This document shows positions 26,304 to 34,525 of a stretch of 64,000 bases of DNA, piece by piece. Within the stretch, counting starts at the first letter, position 1. Every line of letters starts with the position of its first letter. This DNA comes from SHVO01 sp050250575 (GTDB lineage: Bacteria > Pseudomonadota > Alphaproteobacteria > Rhodospirillales > Rhodospirillaceae). The translations under genes were made by a program, and so were the position numbers. The notes under the pieces were generated by a model, which worked only from the letters and a program-made list of their open reading frames with translations, did not search any database and was not told where the DNA came from. The stretch lies in NCBI GenBank assembly GCA_050250575.1, contig JBFWOJ010000004.1, positions 124,001 to 188,000 on the forward strand, given 5' to 3'.

Positions 26304-27065
26304 CTATCCGCCGGAGAAGGATTGGACGAGACTGCCCACCAGCAAATACCAGCCGTCCACAAGCACGAAGAAGATCAGCTTGAAGGGCAGCGACAGCATC
26401 ATAGGCGGCAACATCATCATCCCCATGGACATCAGGACCGAGGCGATCACCATGTCGATGATGATGAACGGCACGTAGATCAGGAACCCGATCTCGAAGG
26501 CGCGGCGCAGCTCCGAGATCATGAAGGCCGGGATCAGCGCCTGCAGCGGTGTTTCCTCGGGCGTCGCGACCTGCGGCGCGTTGGCCATGTTCATGAACAG
26601 CTGCAGGTCCTTTTCACGTACGTGACGCATCATGAACTGGTGGAACGGCTGCGTCCCGCGGTCGAAGGCTTCGCTCTCGTCGATTTGACCCTCGATGAGC
26701 GGCCGCACGCCGGACTCCCACGAGGCTTGAAAGGTCGGCGCCATCACAAACACGGTGATGAAGATCGCCAGCGACATCATCACCACGTTGGGCGGCGTGG
26801 TGTTGGTGCCGAGCGCGCGCCGCAGGATCGAAAGTACGATGACGATTCGCGTGAACGATGTGACCATCATCAGGATCGCCGGCGCGATGCTGAGCACCGT
26901 CATCAAGAGCAGGAGCTGGACGATGCGGCCGGTGGTCGAGTTGGGGCCCGTCGCATCCGTAGCGCCCAGATCGAGGGTGAAACTTTGGGCGAATGACGGC
27001 GCCGCGAGCAGCAGCGCCCCGAATCCCACCATCAAGGCGATCGGGAATTTGCGCGCGCGGCTCAT
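26304..27065 (-). CDS. fliP: Flagellar export apparatus protein FliP
   Basis: 253 residues, normal length. A cleavable signal sequence (to 'SFAQ') is followed by the FliP core: 'TVLSIAPAILMMVTSFTRIVIVLSILRRALG' around residues 50-80, 'FMAPTF'-like segment, and the C-terminal 'ISELRRAFEIGFLIYVPFIIIDMV'. FliP forms the export gate with FliQ and FliR, which are encoded in the divergent operon. ATG 27065 overlaps the fliO stop (ATGA); an in-frame ATG at 27077 is an alternative. The longer open frame upstream is shadow of fliO. Confidence 0.92.
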   Translation of the reverse strand: MSRARKFPIALMVGFGALLLAAPSFAQSFTLDLGATDATGPNSTTGRIVQLLLLMTVLSIAPAILMMVTSFTRIVIVLSILRRALGTNTTPPNVVMMSLAIFITVFVMAPTFQASWESGVRPLIEGQIDESEAFDRGTQPFHQFMMRHVREKDLQLFMNMANAPQVATPEETPLQALIPAFMISELRRAFEIGFLIYVPFIIIDMVIASVLMSMGMMMLPPMMLSLPFKLIFFVLVDGWYLLVGSLVQSFSGG

Positions 27066-27415
27066 GGTCTGATCCATTGGCTGAACCGCGTCGCGGGAGT
27101 CGCATCGCTGGGTGGCGTGTCGGTCGGCGTGGCGGGCGGAGACGGCGCCGGCGCCGGAATTCCGTGTTCGATCACCTGGCTCGTGTTGGGGCCGACAAGC
27201 ACAAGGTGCTCGACGTCGTCCCGCCGGATCAGCACCGCCTTGTGCCGGCTGTCGAGCATCACGGCTTCGACCGTGGCCAGCCGGCGCTTGCGGCCGAGCG
27301 GGCCTCTCAAGGCATCGCCGAAACCTATGCGCTTCAGCAGCCACGAAAGTCCCACGATGAGGCCGAGGACGATCGCGAGGCCAAGGAAGGCCTTGAAGTA
27401 GGTTGCGAAATCCAT
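27062..27415 (-). CDS. fliO: Flagellar biosynthesis protein FliO
   Basis: 117 residues: one N-terminal transmembrane helix (about residues 8-27), a short beta-rich cytoplasmic domain 'RRLATVEAVMLDSRHKAVLIRRDDVEHLVLVG' (about 44-75) and a Pro/Thr-rich tail. This is the FliO layout, and position directly before fliP confirms it. FliO assists assembly of the FliP ring. Confidence 0.87.
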   Translation of the reverse strand: MDFATYFKAFLGLAIVLGLIVGLSWLLKRIGFGDALRGPLGRKRRLATVEAVMLDSRHKAVLIRRDDVEHLVLVGPNTSQVIEHGIPAPAPSPPATPTDTPPSDATPATRFSQWIRP

Positions 27416-27421
27416 AGGGGG

Positions 27422-27766
27422 TTAGCGGCCTTCGGTGACGAAGTGTTTGAGGGCTTGTCCGTACGCGGTCGACGCCGCATCCGCGCCGACGGTGGTCGAC
27501 AGCGCCGGCAGGTCGCCGAACTTTTCGTTGAGATTGGCGGTCAGGGTGTCGAGGGCTCCCAGCAGCCCCTCCATCGCCGGCACCAAGGCTTTTCTCTCGT
27601 CGACCGAGAGGGCGAGGGCGGCGTCGCACACCTGGCGGGTGCGTGCTTCCAGCGCCGTCAGCTCGACCACGCGGCCTTCGCTCAGGAGCCGGATGGCCGT
27701 GCCGATGAGGGAGTCAACCTTCAGCAGCTCGGCCTTCACGCTCTCGAGGTTGGCGACATCGGTCAT
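27422..27766 (-). CDS. Flagellar-cluster helical protein (possible FlgN-like chaperone)
   Basis: 114 residues predicted entirely helical (MTDVANLESVKAELLKVDSLIGTAIRLL...), acidic, no membrane segment. It sits between flhX (4-bp overlap) and fliO (6 bp). Size, helical content and place suggest an export chaperone of the FlgN/FliT kind, but sequence evidence for that is weak. Confidence 0.55.
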   Translation of the reverse strand: MTDVANLESVKAELLKVDSLIGTAIRLLSEGRVVELTALEARTRQVCDAALALSVDERKALVPAMEGLLGALDTLTANLNEKFGDLPALSTTVGADAASTAYGQALKHFVTEGR

Positions 27767-28065
27767 GTCTTGCTCCAGTCAAAGGCGGGCGGCATCTCGC
27801 TGTTCGCCCGGTACACGTACGTCAGGATCTCGGCGACGGCGACGAAGGCTTCGGTCGGGATCTCGCTTTCGACCTCGACCGCAGCGAGGACCTGCACGAG
27901 GTCCGCATCGGTGCGCACCTTCACTCCGGCCGCGAACGCCACCTCCAAAATCTTTTCCGCAAGATGTCCCCGTCCCGACGCGGTGATTCTCGGCGCCTGG
28001 CCATCGGCCTGTTCCTCGACGGCCACGGCGATGGTTTTCGGGGGCTCTCCGGTCATACCCGGCAA
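27763..28065 (-). CDS. FlhB C-terminal-domain homologue (FlhX-like)
   Basis: 100 residues matching only the cytoplasmic FlhB/YscU switch domain: 'KTIAVAVEEQ...PRITASGRGHLAEKILEVAFAAGVKVRTDADLVQVL' and 'EIPTEAFVAVAEILTYVYR'. The autocleavage NPTH motif and the membrane part are missing. Free-standing copies of this domain (FlhX) exist beside flagellar genes in several bacteria and may stand in for cleaved FlhB-CC. A full flhB lies in the divergent operon. Confidence 0.8.
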   Translation of the reverse strand: MPGMTGEPPKTIAVAVEEQADGQAPRITASGRGHLAEKILEVAFAAGVKVRTDADLVQVLAAVEVESEIPTEAFVAVAEILTYVYRANSEMPPAFDWSKT

Positions 28066-28080
28066 TATCTGCCCGCGGGC

Positions 28081-28157
28081 TTAATAAAGGCTTAAGGACG
28101 CTTGCGCCAAAGCCGTGAAAATCCTTTTAGAATCTGCGAGTTAAGCTCGTTAACCAT
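28081..28157. promoter_or_regulatory. CtrA-type binding sites in the divergent flagellar promoter region
   Basis: TTAATAAAGGCTTAA at 28081-28095 is an exact TTAA-N7-TTAA CtrA consensus. A second cluster at 28141-28157 holds TTAA-N5-TTAACCAT, the last eight bases being the other known CtrA motif. They lie between flhX (start 28065) and flgB (start 28220), so CtrA could control both flagellar operons. CckA, the kinase that feeds CtrA, is encoded at the end of the rightward operon. Confidence 0.6.
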
Positions 28158-28219
28158 GATTCATCACTTGTTAAGGTCTCTAGGTCAATTTTGCCGGGTG
28201 GAATGAGAGGACGTGGGCG

Positions 28220-28636
28220 ATGGATCTGAACAGCCTCAAGCTCTTCAAGATGGCGCTGACGCGCATGGACTGGGCGGCGCAACGCCAGAAGGTGCTCGCG
28301 CAGAACATTTCCAATGCCGACACGCCTGACTATCGCCCTAAGGACTTGAAGCAGATCAACTTCAAGGACGTGCTGAAGGGTGAAATGGACATCCGCGTGC
28401 CCGTGACGCGCACCGATGCCCGTCACTTGAAGGGCACCATCCCGGAAGCCGAACCGTTCCGCGAGAACGGCGAACGAAAGACCTTTGAAGAATCGCCCGA
28501 CGGCAACCAGGTGGTGATCGAAGAGCAGATGCAGAAAGTGAGCGACACTCGCAGTGACTACAACACCGCGGTGCAGCTCATGCAGACGCACATGAAGATG
28601 CTGCGCATCGCCGTAAAGGGCGGAAGCGCCGTCTAA
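28220..28636 (+). CDS. flgB: Flagellar basal-body rod protein FlgB
   Basis: 138 residues. The N-terminal rod signature 'RMDWAAQRQKVLAQNISNADTPDYRPKDL' (about residues 17-45) and the C-terminal helix with 'YNTAVQLMQTHMKMLRIAVKGG' are typical. FlgB forms the proximal rod with FlgC, FlgF and FliE. A GAGGAC ribosome site precedes the ATG. First gene of the rightward operon. Confidence 0.93.
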   Translation: MDLNSLKLFKMALTRMDWAAQRQKVLAQNISNADTPDYRPKDLKQINFKDVLKGEMDIRVPVTRTDARHLKGTIPEAEPFRENGERKTFEESPDGNQVVIEEQMQKVSDTRSDYNTAVQLMQTHMKMLRIAVKGGSAV

Positions 28637-28657
28637 GGAATTGCAGGAGTAGCACCG

Positions 28658-29074
28658 ATGGCCATGGACGACTTGTCGGCAAGTTCCGAGATCGCGGCGA
28701 AGGGCATGAAAGCCCAAGCCACGCGCCTGCGCGTCATCTCCGAAAATCTCGCCAACGCGGATTCCACCGCCGAAGTGCCCGGCGGCGATCCCTATCGCCG
28801 CAAGCTGGTCACCTTCCGCAACGCGCTCGACCGCGAACTGGAAGCCGACACCGTGCGTGTGAAGAAGATCTACAACGACCAGTCGGCATTGACGTCGAAG
28901 TACGACCCGACGCATCCGGGCGCGAACGAGCAGGGTTATGTTCTGCAGCCTAACGTCAATCCGCTCATCGAAATGATGGACATGCGCGAGGCGCAGCGCT
29001 CGTACGAAGCCAACATGAACGTGATCGCGACTTCGCGCCAGATGGTGGCGAAGACGCTCGAACTCCTGAAGTAG
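28658..29074 (+). CDS. flgC: Flagellar basal-body rod protein FlgC
   Basis: 138 residues: 'MKAQATRLRVISENLANADST' near the start is the rod-protein motif, and the end 'MNVIATSRQMVAKTLELLK' is the conserved FlgC C-terminal helix. GCAGGAG precedes the start; the gap from flgB is 21 bp. Proximal rod component. Confidence 0.93.
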   Translation: MAMDDLSASSEIAAKGMKAQATRLRVISENLANADSTAEVPGGDPYRRKLVTFRNALDRELEADTVRVKKIYNDQSALTSKYDPTHPGANEQGYVLQPNVNPLIEMMDMREAQRSYEANMNVIATSRQMVAKTLELLK

Positions 29075-29091
29075 GATAGGAGAAGACGACC

Positions 29092-29415
29092 ATGGCGATA
29101 GATTTCGGTTCGGCCGTCAAGGCCTACGGCGAAGCCGCCAAGATCGCGCGCGATGCCAGCGCGACCGGAATCGCAAAGACGCCGGTCGCGCCGGCTGAGA
29201 ATTCATTCGCCAACATGATTACGGATTCGCTGCAGTCGGCCATGCACACCGGCCGTCAGGCGGAAGAGCTGAGCCTCAAGCAAATCAGCGGCGAAGCCGA
29301 CCTCAAGGATGTGGTCACGGCCGTCGCCAACGCCGAGCACACCTTGGAAACCGTCGTCGCCGTGCGCGACAAGGTGTTGAGCGCTTACCAAGAAATCCTG
29401 CGGATGCCCATTTAA
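29092..29415 (+). CDS. fliE: Flagellar hook-basal body protein FliE
   Basis: 107 residues with 'SFANMITDSLQSAM' and the FliE C-terminal signature 'DVVTAVANAEHTLETVVAVRDKVLSAYQEILRMPI' (about residues 73-107). FliE joins the MS ring and export gate to the rod. AGGAG lies upstream; 17 bp after flgC. Confidence 0.92.
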   Translation: MAIDFGSAVKAYGEAAKIARDASATGIAKTPVAPAENSFANMITDSLQSAMHTGRQAEELSLKQISGEADLKDVVTAVANAEHTLETVVAVRDKVLSAYQEILRMPI

Positions 29416-29426
29416 GGCCCGCCCAG

Positions 29427-29693
29427 ATGAATGAAGTCGAAGTCCTCGACATAGCGCGCGACGGGATGATGGTGATGCTGCTGGTCGCAGCCCCGATGCT
29501 GCTCGTCGGGCTGACGGTCGGCCTTGCCATCTCCATCTTCCAGACGCTGACGCACATCCAGGAGATGACGCTCACTTTCATCCCGAAGATCCTGGCGGTG
29601 TTCGGTTCCATGGTCATCTTCATGCCCTGGATGCTGCGCGAGCTCACCGAATTCACCCATCGCATCATGGACAAGATCGTAGCCCTCGGATAA
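29427..29693 (+). CDS. fliQ: Flagellar export apparatus protein FliQ
   Basis: 88 residues, two transmembrane helices: 'MMVMLLVAAPMLLVGLTVGLAI' and 'LTFIPKILAVFGSMVIFMPWML', with 'SIFQTLTHIQEMTL' between them, the standard FliQ pattern. Part of the FliPQR export gate. Confidence 0.93.
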   Translation: MNEVEVLDIARDGMMVMLLVAAPMLLVGLTVGLAISIFQTLTHIQEMTLTFIPKILAVFGSMVIFMPWMLRELTEFTHRIMDKIVALG

Positions 29694-29715
29694 CCCGAGG
29701 GTCAGGCGGGACGCC

Positions 29716-30477
29716 GTGACTCTCAACGACTATCTCGCCATCAACGTCTTCCACTTCCTGCTGGTCTTCGCCCGCCTGTCGGTCGTTTTCCTGCTGATGC
29801 CCGGCATTTCGGCCGTCTATGTGCCGATGCGCATCCGCCTGATCCTCGCCGTGCTGGTCACGATCCTGGTTCTCCCGTTGGTCGCGCCGTTGCTGCCGTC
29901 GCAGCCGGAAAGCCCGGCCGAGCTCGTGTGGCTGATCGTCGCGGAATCCCTCATCGGCGGGTTCATGGGTGCGCTCATCCAGATCATCATGTCGGCCCTC
30001 GAGCTGGCGGCCTTCATGATCTCGAACGCGGTCGGCATCACCAACGCGCTGATAGACGATCCGGTCACCGAAGAGCAGACCAGCATCATCACGGGATTCC
30101 TCGCGCTCATCGCCGTGGCCCTCATTTTCATCACCGGCGTGCACCATTTCATCCTGGAAGCGATGGTGCAGAGCTACACGCTCCTGCGGCCGGCGCAGCC
30201 GCTGTTTACCGGCGACATGCTGCAGCTCGGCGCCCGACTGCTCGACCAGGCCTTCACCATGGGCCTGCGCCTCGCCGCCCCGTTCATCGTCTACGAACTG
30301 GTGTTCCAGATCACCTCGGGCGTGCTGGCGCGCCTTTCGCCCCAGCTCAACGTCTTCTTCGTCGCCATCCCGGGCAAGATCATCCTCGGAATCGCCGTGC
30401 TCATGGTTTCGCTGCCCGTGATGATGCTCCTGTTCATGAAGTTCCTCGAGTCCAACATGGTCAACTTCCTGAGGTAG
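29716..30477 (+). CDS. fliR: Flagellar export apparatus protein FliR
   Basis: 253 residues, starting at GTG 29716, with about six transmembrane helices. 'FARLSVVFLLMPGISAVYVPMRIRL' and 'PFIVYELVFQITSGVLARLSPQLNVFFVAIPGKI' are FliR hallmarks. It completes the export gate with FliP and FliQ. flhB starts 4 bp downstream. Confidence 0.93.
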   Translation: MTLNDYLAINVFHFLLVFARLSVVFLLMPGISAVYVPMRIRLILAVLVTILVLPLVAPLLPSQPESPAELVWLIVAESLIGGFMGALIQIIMSALELAAFMISNAVGITNALIDDPVTEEQTSIITGFLALIAVALIFITGVHHFILEAMVQSYTLLRPAQPLFTGDMLQLGARLLDQAFTMGLRLAAPFIVYELVFQITSGVLARLSPQLNVFFVAIPGKIILGIAVLMVSLPVMMLLFMKFLESNMVNFLR

Positions 30478-30481
30478 GGCC

Positions 30482-31552
30482 ATGGCCGAGGACAAAGACG
30501 CAAAAACAGAAGAGCCGACGGCAAAGCGCCTCGGCAAGGCGCGCAGCGAAGGCAACATCCCGGTCTCTCAGGAGATCAAAAGCGTCTCGATGCTGGTCGG
30601 GGCACTGGTTATCGTCGGCATCCTCGGACCGTGGGTGGCCTCCGACCTCTCGCAATACCTGCGCACCTTCCTCGAGCGTCCCGAGCAGCTGTCGCTGACC
30701 AATGATTCCGTCGGACCGCTCTTCCTCCAAATCCTCTGGCGTGTCGGCGTCCTGCTCGCCTTTCCGGTTCTCGTGCTGGTCGTCGCCGCCTTCATCGGCA
30801 CGATGGGTCAGGTCGGGTTTGTCTATACGCCCAAGAAGATTGCGCCCAGGCTCGAGAACATCAGTCCGATCGCCGGACTGCGCCGCCTGTTTTCCACCCA
30901 ATCGCTGGTCGAAGCGGGCAAGTCGATCGTCAAGATCATCGTGGTCAGCACCATGATCGGCCTCTTGATCGTGCCGACCATCGAAAGCCCCGACTGGCTG
31001 ATGGGCCAGGACCTTCAAGCCACGCTCGCCGATATCCATCACCTGATCGTCATCATCCTGTTTCTGGTCGTGCTGGTGATGGGCGCGCTGGCGGCCTTCG
31101 ATTACGTCTATCAAAACTGGTCGCACAAAGAAAAACTCAAGATGACCAAGCAGGAGGTCAAGGACGAGCACAAGGAAGCCGAGGGTGATCCAAAGGTAAA
31201 GTCCAGGATCCGCTCGCTGCGTCTCGAGCGCCATCGCCAGCGCATGATCACCGCCGTACAGAAGGCGAGCGTGGTCATCACCAACCCGACGCACTTCGCG
31301 GTCGCCCTTCAATACGATCAGGAGACCATGGCCGCGCCCGTTGTCGTCGCCAAGGGCGTCGACTTCCTCGCCAAACGCATGCGCCAGGTCGCCGAGATCC
31401 ACGAGGTCCCGATTGTGGAGAACCCGCCGCTCGCGCGCGCGCTGCACGCCTCGGTCGAGGTTGATCAGGAGATTCCGGCGGAGCACTATAAAGCCGTCGC
31501 CGAAGTCATCGGCTACGTCATGCGCCTGAAGAAGGGCAAGCTTGCAAACTGA
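30482..31552 (+). CDS. flhB: Flagellar export switch protein FlhB
   Basis: 356 residues. The start 'EEPTAKRLGKARSEGNIPVSQEI' is the typical cytosolic N-terminus; four membrane helices follow, then a charged linker and the cytoplasmic domain. The autocleavage motif NPTH begins at Asn268 ('VVITNPTHFAVAL'). Cleavage there switches export from hook to filament substrates. Its stop is overlapped by the cckA start. Confidence 0.95.
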   Translation: MAEDKDAKTEEPTAKRLGKARSEGNIPVSQEIKSVSMLVGALVIVGILGPWVASDLSQYLRTFLERPEQLSLTNDSVGPLFLQILWRVGVLLAFPVLVLVVAAFIGTMGQVGFVYTPKKIAPRLENISPIAGLRRLFSTQSLVEAGKSIVKIIVVSTMIGLLIVPTIESPDWLMGQDLQATLADIHHLIVIILFLVVLVMGALAAFDYVYQNWSHKEKLKMTKQEVKDEHKEAEGDPKVKSRIRSLRLERHRQRMITAVQKASVVITNPTHFAVALQYDQETMAAPVVVAKGVDFLAKRMRQVAEIHEVPIVENPPLARALHASVEVDQEIPAEHYKAVAEVIGYVMRLKKGKLAN

Positions 31553-33920
31553 GACCACCTTGCTCGCGGCGCTTCTCGTCGGCGCCCTGGCTCTGCTCGC
31601 GCTCACCGGGCACGTTTGGCGCGCGCGCAAAAAGAAGGGCGCGCGCATCGACGCCGCCGTTCTCGACCTGCTCGTCAATGCGTCCGCCGCGCCGCGTCTC
31701 ATCACCACGGGCGATGGCGGCGTCGTGGCGTCGAATGCGGCGGCCAAGGATTGGCTCGGCGAACTTCCGCCCCTGGAGCTGCTCTCCCGCGACGCCGCGC
31801 GCGACTATGCGGGGGATGAATCGGTCGCGCGGCTGCGACAGGCGGCGCTGACCAGGCTCGGCGCCCATGCCGAAGTTCCGCTGCTCGGCGCCGGCGGCGA
31901 GGCTGAATGGTTGGACGTCACGCTTCGTCCCATCGGCGAGGACTTTCTTCTCTGGGATGCGGTCGACATCACGGCCCGGCGCACCATCACGGACATATTG
32001 CACCAGGAACGCCAGGACCTTGCCGACTTCCTCTATCTCATGCCGGCCGGCATTTACTCGGTCGACGTCGACGGCTCGTTCCGTTTCGTCAATCAGCGCT
32101 TCGCCGATTGGCTCGGCTACGACGCCGACGAGCTCTCCGGGCTGAAACTCGACGGCGTCGTCGCCGGCGCCAACCGCCCCCAACCCGACGGCGAGTGGCA
32201 AGGCGAGGTGCAATTCAAGACCCGCACCGGGGAAACGATGTCGGCGTTGGTGCTGCAATCGACCTACGACGACGCGGGCGTCACGCGCACGCGCACGCTC
32301 GTCGTCCGCGACGGCATGCGGCGCGAGCCGGCCGGCGCTTCGGGACGGATCGCTTACGAGCGTTTCCGCGCTTTGTTCGACGCGGCGCCTGTCGCCATCG
32401 CGATCACGGATGCGGAGGGAATCATCGTCGACTGCAACCGCGCCTTCGAAAAGCTTTCCGAGCAGCCGCGCGCCGGCCTGATCGGCAGTCCATTGCTCGA
32501 GCGTATCGTCGAGGACGACCGCCGCACCTTCGCCGGCGAGCTCGACAAGGTCATCTCCGGCGACAGCATCGGCAGCCACGTCGACGTCCGCGTGACCGGC
32601 GCGGGCATCTCCCAGACCTCGGTGTTCGTCGGGCCGATGGGCGAGGGCGAGATCGAGGGCGTGGTCGCGCACTTCATCGACGTCACGGAGCAGAAGGAGC
32701 TCGAAGTCCAGTTCGCGCAGGCGCAGAAGATGCAGGCCATGGGCCAGCTCGCGGGCGGCGTCGCCCATGACTTCAACAACCTCCTGACCGCCATGATCGG
32801 CTTCTGCGATTTGCTCTTGCAGCGCCACGGCGCCGGCGATCCGTCCTTCGCCGACATCATGCAGATCAAACAGAACGCCAACCGCGCGGCCAACCTTGTG
32901 CGTCAGCTGCTGGCCTTCTCGCGCAAACAGCCGTTGCAGCCGAAGGATCTCAACATCACCGACGCGCTCATGGAGCTCTCGCATCTATTGACGCGGCTGA
33001 TTGGCGAGTCGATCGAGTTCAAGCTGATCCACGGGCGTGACCTCGGTCTCGTGCGCGTCGACCCCGGCCAGTTCGATCAGATGATCATCAATCTCGCCGT
33101 GAACGCGCGCGACGCTATGCCGGGCGGCGGCACGCTCACGATCACCACCGGCACCGAAGTGTTCGATCAGCCGACCCAGCTCGGCGCCGAGCAGGTGCCG
33201 CCGGGGCGCTATATCTGCATCTCCGTCGCCGATACCGGCACGGGGATTCCGCCCGAAAATCTCGGCCGTATTTTCGAGCCGTTCTTCTCCACCAAGAAAG
33301 AAATCCCAGGCGCCGGCACAGGCTTGGGCCTCGCCACCGTTTACGGCATCGTCCGGCAGACGGGCGGCTTTATCCTGGTGGATTCGGCGCCGGGCAAAGG
33401 CGCAAGATTCTCGGTCTATCTGCCCCGGATCACGCCGGAGGCGGAAGACGCCGAGGCCGCGGCGGCCTCGCAGCGGGCCCGCGCCGCCGCCGTTGCGGCG
33501 AAGGGCAATGGTCACGACATCGAGGCTGTGCTGGCCAGCGCCGATCTCGCCGGCCAAGGGACCATCCTCCTCGTCGAAGACGAGGATGCGGTGCGCGTGT
33601 TTGCCGCCCGCGCGCTCAAGAACAAGGGCTATAAGGTGCTCGAGGCCCGCACCGGCGAGCAGGCGCTCGATATCCTGCGCGACACCACCGGCGTCAACCT
33701 GATGATCACCGACATGATGATGCCGGGGATGGACGGCGGTACGCTCGCCCGGCTGATCCGCGTCGAGCGTCCGGAAATACGTATTATCGTCATTTCGGGT
33801 TATTCCGAAGAGGTGGCCCGCGGCGACATCGTCGACACGGCGGACTTCCATTTCCTCCCGAAACCGTTTTCTCTGGGACAACTCGCCAGTAAAGTGAAGG
33901 AAGTTCTCGCCGGAGCCTAA
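31542..33920 (+). CDS. cckA: Hybrid sensor histidine kinase/receiver, CckA-type
   Basis: 792 residues from TTG 31542, which overlaps the flhB stop by 11 bp. One N-terminal membrane helix (about residues 6-26), PAS-like domains (about 155-250 and 275-385), a HisKA/HATPase core with phospho-acceptor His409 in 'GGVAHDFNNLLTAMIGF', ATP-lid motifs ('VNARDAMPGGG', 'GTGLGLATVYGI'), and a C-terminal receiver with Asp724 ('LMITDMMMPGMDGG'). This matches CckA, which drives the ChpT-CtrA/CpdR phosphorelay for cell cycle and motility. The usual two N-terminal helices appear reduced to one. Confidence 0.88.
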   Translation: MQTETTLLAALLVGALALLALTGHVWRARKKKGARIDAAVLDLLVNASAAPRLITTGDGGVVASNAAAKDWLGELPPLELLSRDAARDYAGDESVARLRQAALTRLGAHAEVPLLGAGGEAEWLDVTLRPIGEDFLLWDAVDITARRTITDILHQERQDLADFLYLMPAGIYSVDVDGSFRFVNQRFADWLGYDADELSGLKLDGVVAGANRPQPDGEWQGEVQFKTRTGETMSALVLQSTYDDAGVTRTRTLVVRDGMRREPAGASGRIAYERFRALFDAAPVAIAITDAEGIIVDCNRAFEKLSEQPRAGLIGSPLLERIVEDDRRTFAGELDKVISGDSIGSHVDVRVTGAGISQTSVFVGPMGEGEIEGVVAHFIDVTEQKELEVQFAQAQKMQAMGQLAGGVAHDFNNLLTAMIGFCDLLLQRHGAGDPSFADIMQIKQNANRAANLVRQLLAFSRKQPLQPKDLNITDALMELSHLLTRLIGESIEFKLIHGRDLGLVRVDPGQFDQMIINLAVNARDAMPGGGTLTITTGTEVFDQPTQLGAEQVPPGRYICISVADTGTGIPPENLGRIFEPFFSTKKEIPGAGTGLGLATVYGIVRQTGGFILVDSAPGKGARFSVYLPRITPEAEDAEAAAASQRARAAAVAAKGNGHDIEAVLASADLAGQGTILLVEDEDAVRVFAARALKNKGYKVLEARTGEQALDILRDTTGVNLMITDMMMPGMDGGTLARLIRVERPEIRIIVISGYSEEVARGDIVDTADFHFLPKPFSLGQLASKVKEVLAGA

Positions 33921-33936
33921 GTTGAAAGGCGCGTCC

Positions 33937-34332
33937 ATGAAACTTCCGATTCCCGTTGAATCTTTTCCGCGCCGCATCGTGCCGGCCGGTGAGATCGTCT
34001 TCCTCGAAGGCCAGCCGGGCGATCAGGCCTATGTGATCCTCAAGGGCGAAGTGGAAGTCGCCGCGCAAGGCGATGCCGAGACGCGCGTGGTCACGCGTAT
34101 GAAACCCGGCGAGATCTTCGGGGAGATCGCCCTTCTGCATGCCGATGGAAAACGGACGGCCACGGTCGTTTCCCGCGGCGGCTGCGAGCTCCTGGTCGTC
34201 GACCGGCACTTCTTCGACGACGCCATGAGCAAGGCCGACCCGCTCTTGCGCTACGTGATCGAACTCCTGTGCGATCGCCTTGCCAGCCTCACCGGCCGGG
34301 TCGCGCAGAAAGGATTTGGCGACGAGGCATAA
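33937..34332 (+). CDS. Cyclic-nucleotide-binding-domain protein
   Basis: 131 residues; ATG 33937 has AAGG upstream, and a TTG at 33922 is possible. It is a single cNMP-binding beta-barrel with 'LEGQPGDQAYVILKGEVEV' and the phosphate-binding-cassette-like 'PGEIFGEIALLHADGKRTATV'. No helix-turn-helix follows, so it is not a CRP regulator. The canonical Arg is present (KRTAT). It lies 16 bp after cckA and may be the last gene of that operon. Ligand and partner unknown. Confidence 0.8.
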   Translation: MKLPIPVESFPRRIVPAGEIVFLEGQPGDQAYVILKGEVEVAAQGDAETRVVTRMKPGEIFGEIALLHADGKRTATVVSRGGCELLVVDRHFFDDAMSKADPLLRYVIELLCDRLASLTGRVAQKGFGDEA

Positions 34333-34428
34333 GCCCACATCGGCGCTCGGAACCACCTGTTGCGTGCGGACAACGTGTCCGGGAAGTCCCGCAGCCTTCC
34401 ACCGCCCAATAAATCAATGATTTAGCTC

Positions 34429-34454
34429 GAACAAATTAAGTTCGTTTTTTGTTC
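34429..34454 (+). promoter_or_regulatory. LexA/SOS-like operator: three half-sites at 11-bp spacing
   Basis: GAAC (34429), GTTC (34440) and GTTC (34451) are each separated by exactly seven bases. The last two make a perfect GTTC-N7-GTTC, the alphaproteobacterial LexA consensus. It lies 72 bp before the IS1595-family transposase. The outer GAACAAA and TTTGTTC also form an inverted repeat. Confidence 0.5.
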
Positions 34455-34525
34455 TCATTTATCGCGATTATATACTTGACTGATAGGCCAGCCTAGGGGT
34501 ACTTTGGGATCAAGGAGATAGACCC

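Noticed and set aside
27066..27629. N-terminal extension that would fuse fliP to another protein
   Set aside because: It is the shifted frame of fliO and the helical gene; FliP's signal peptide and normal length start at 27065.
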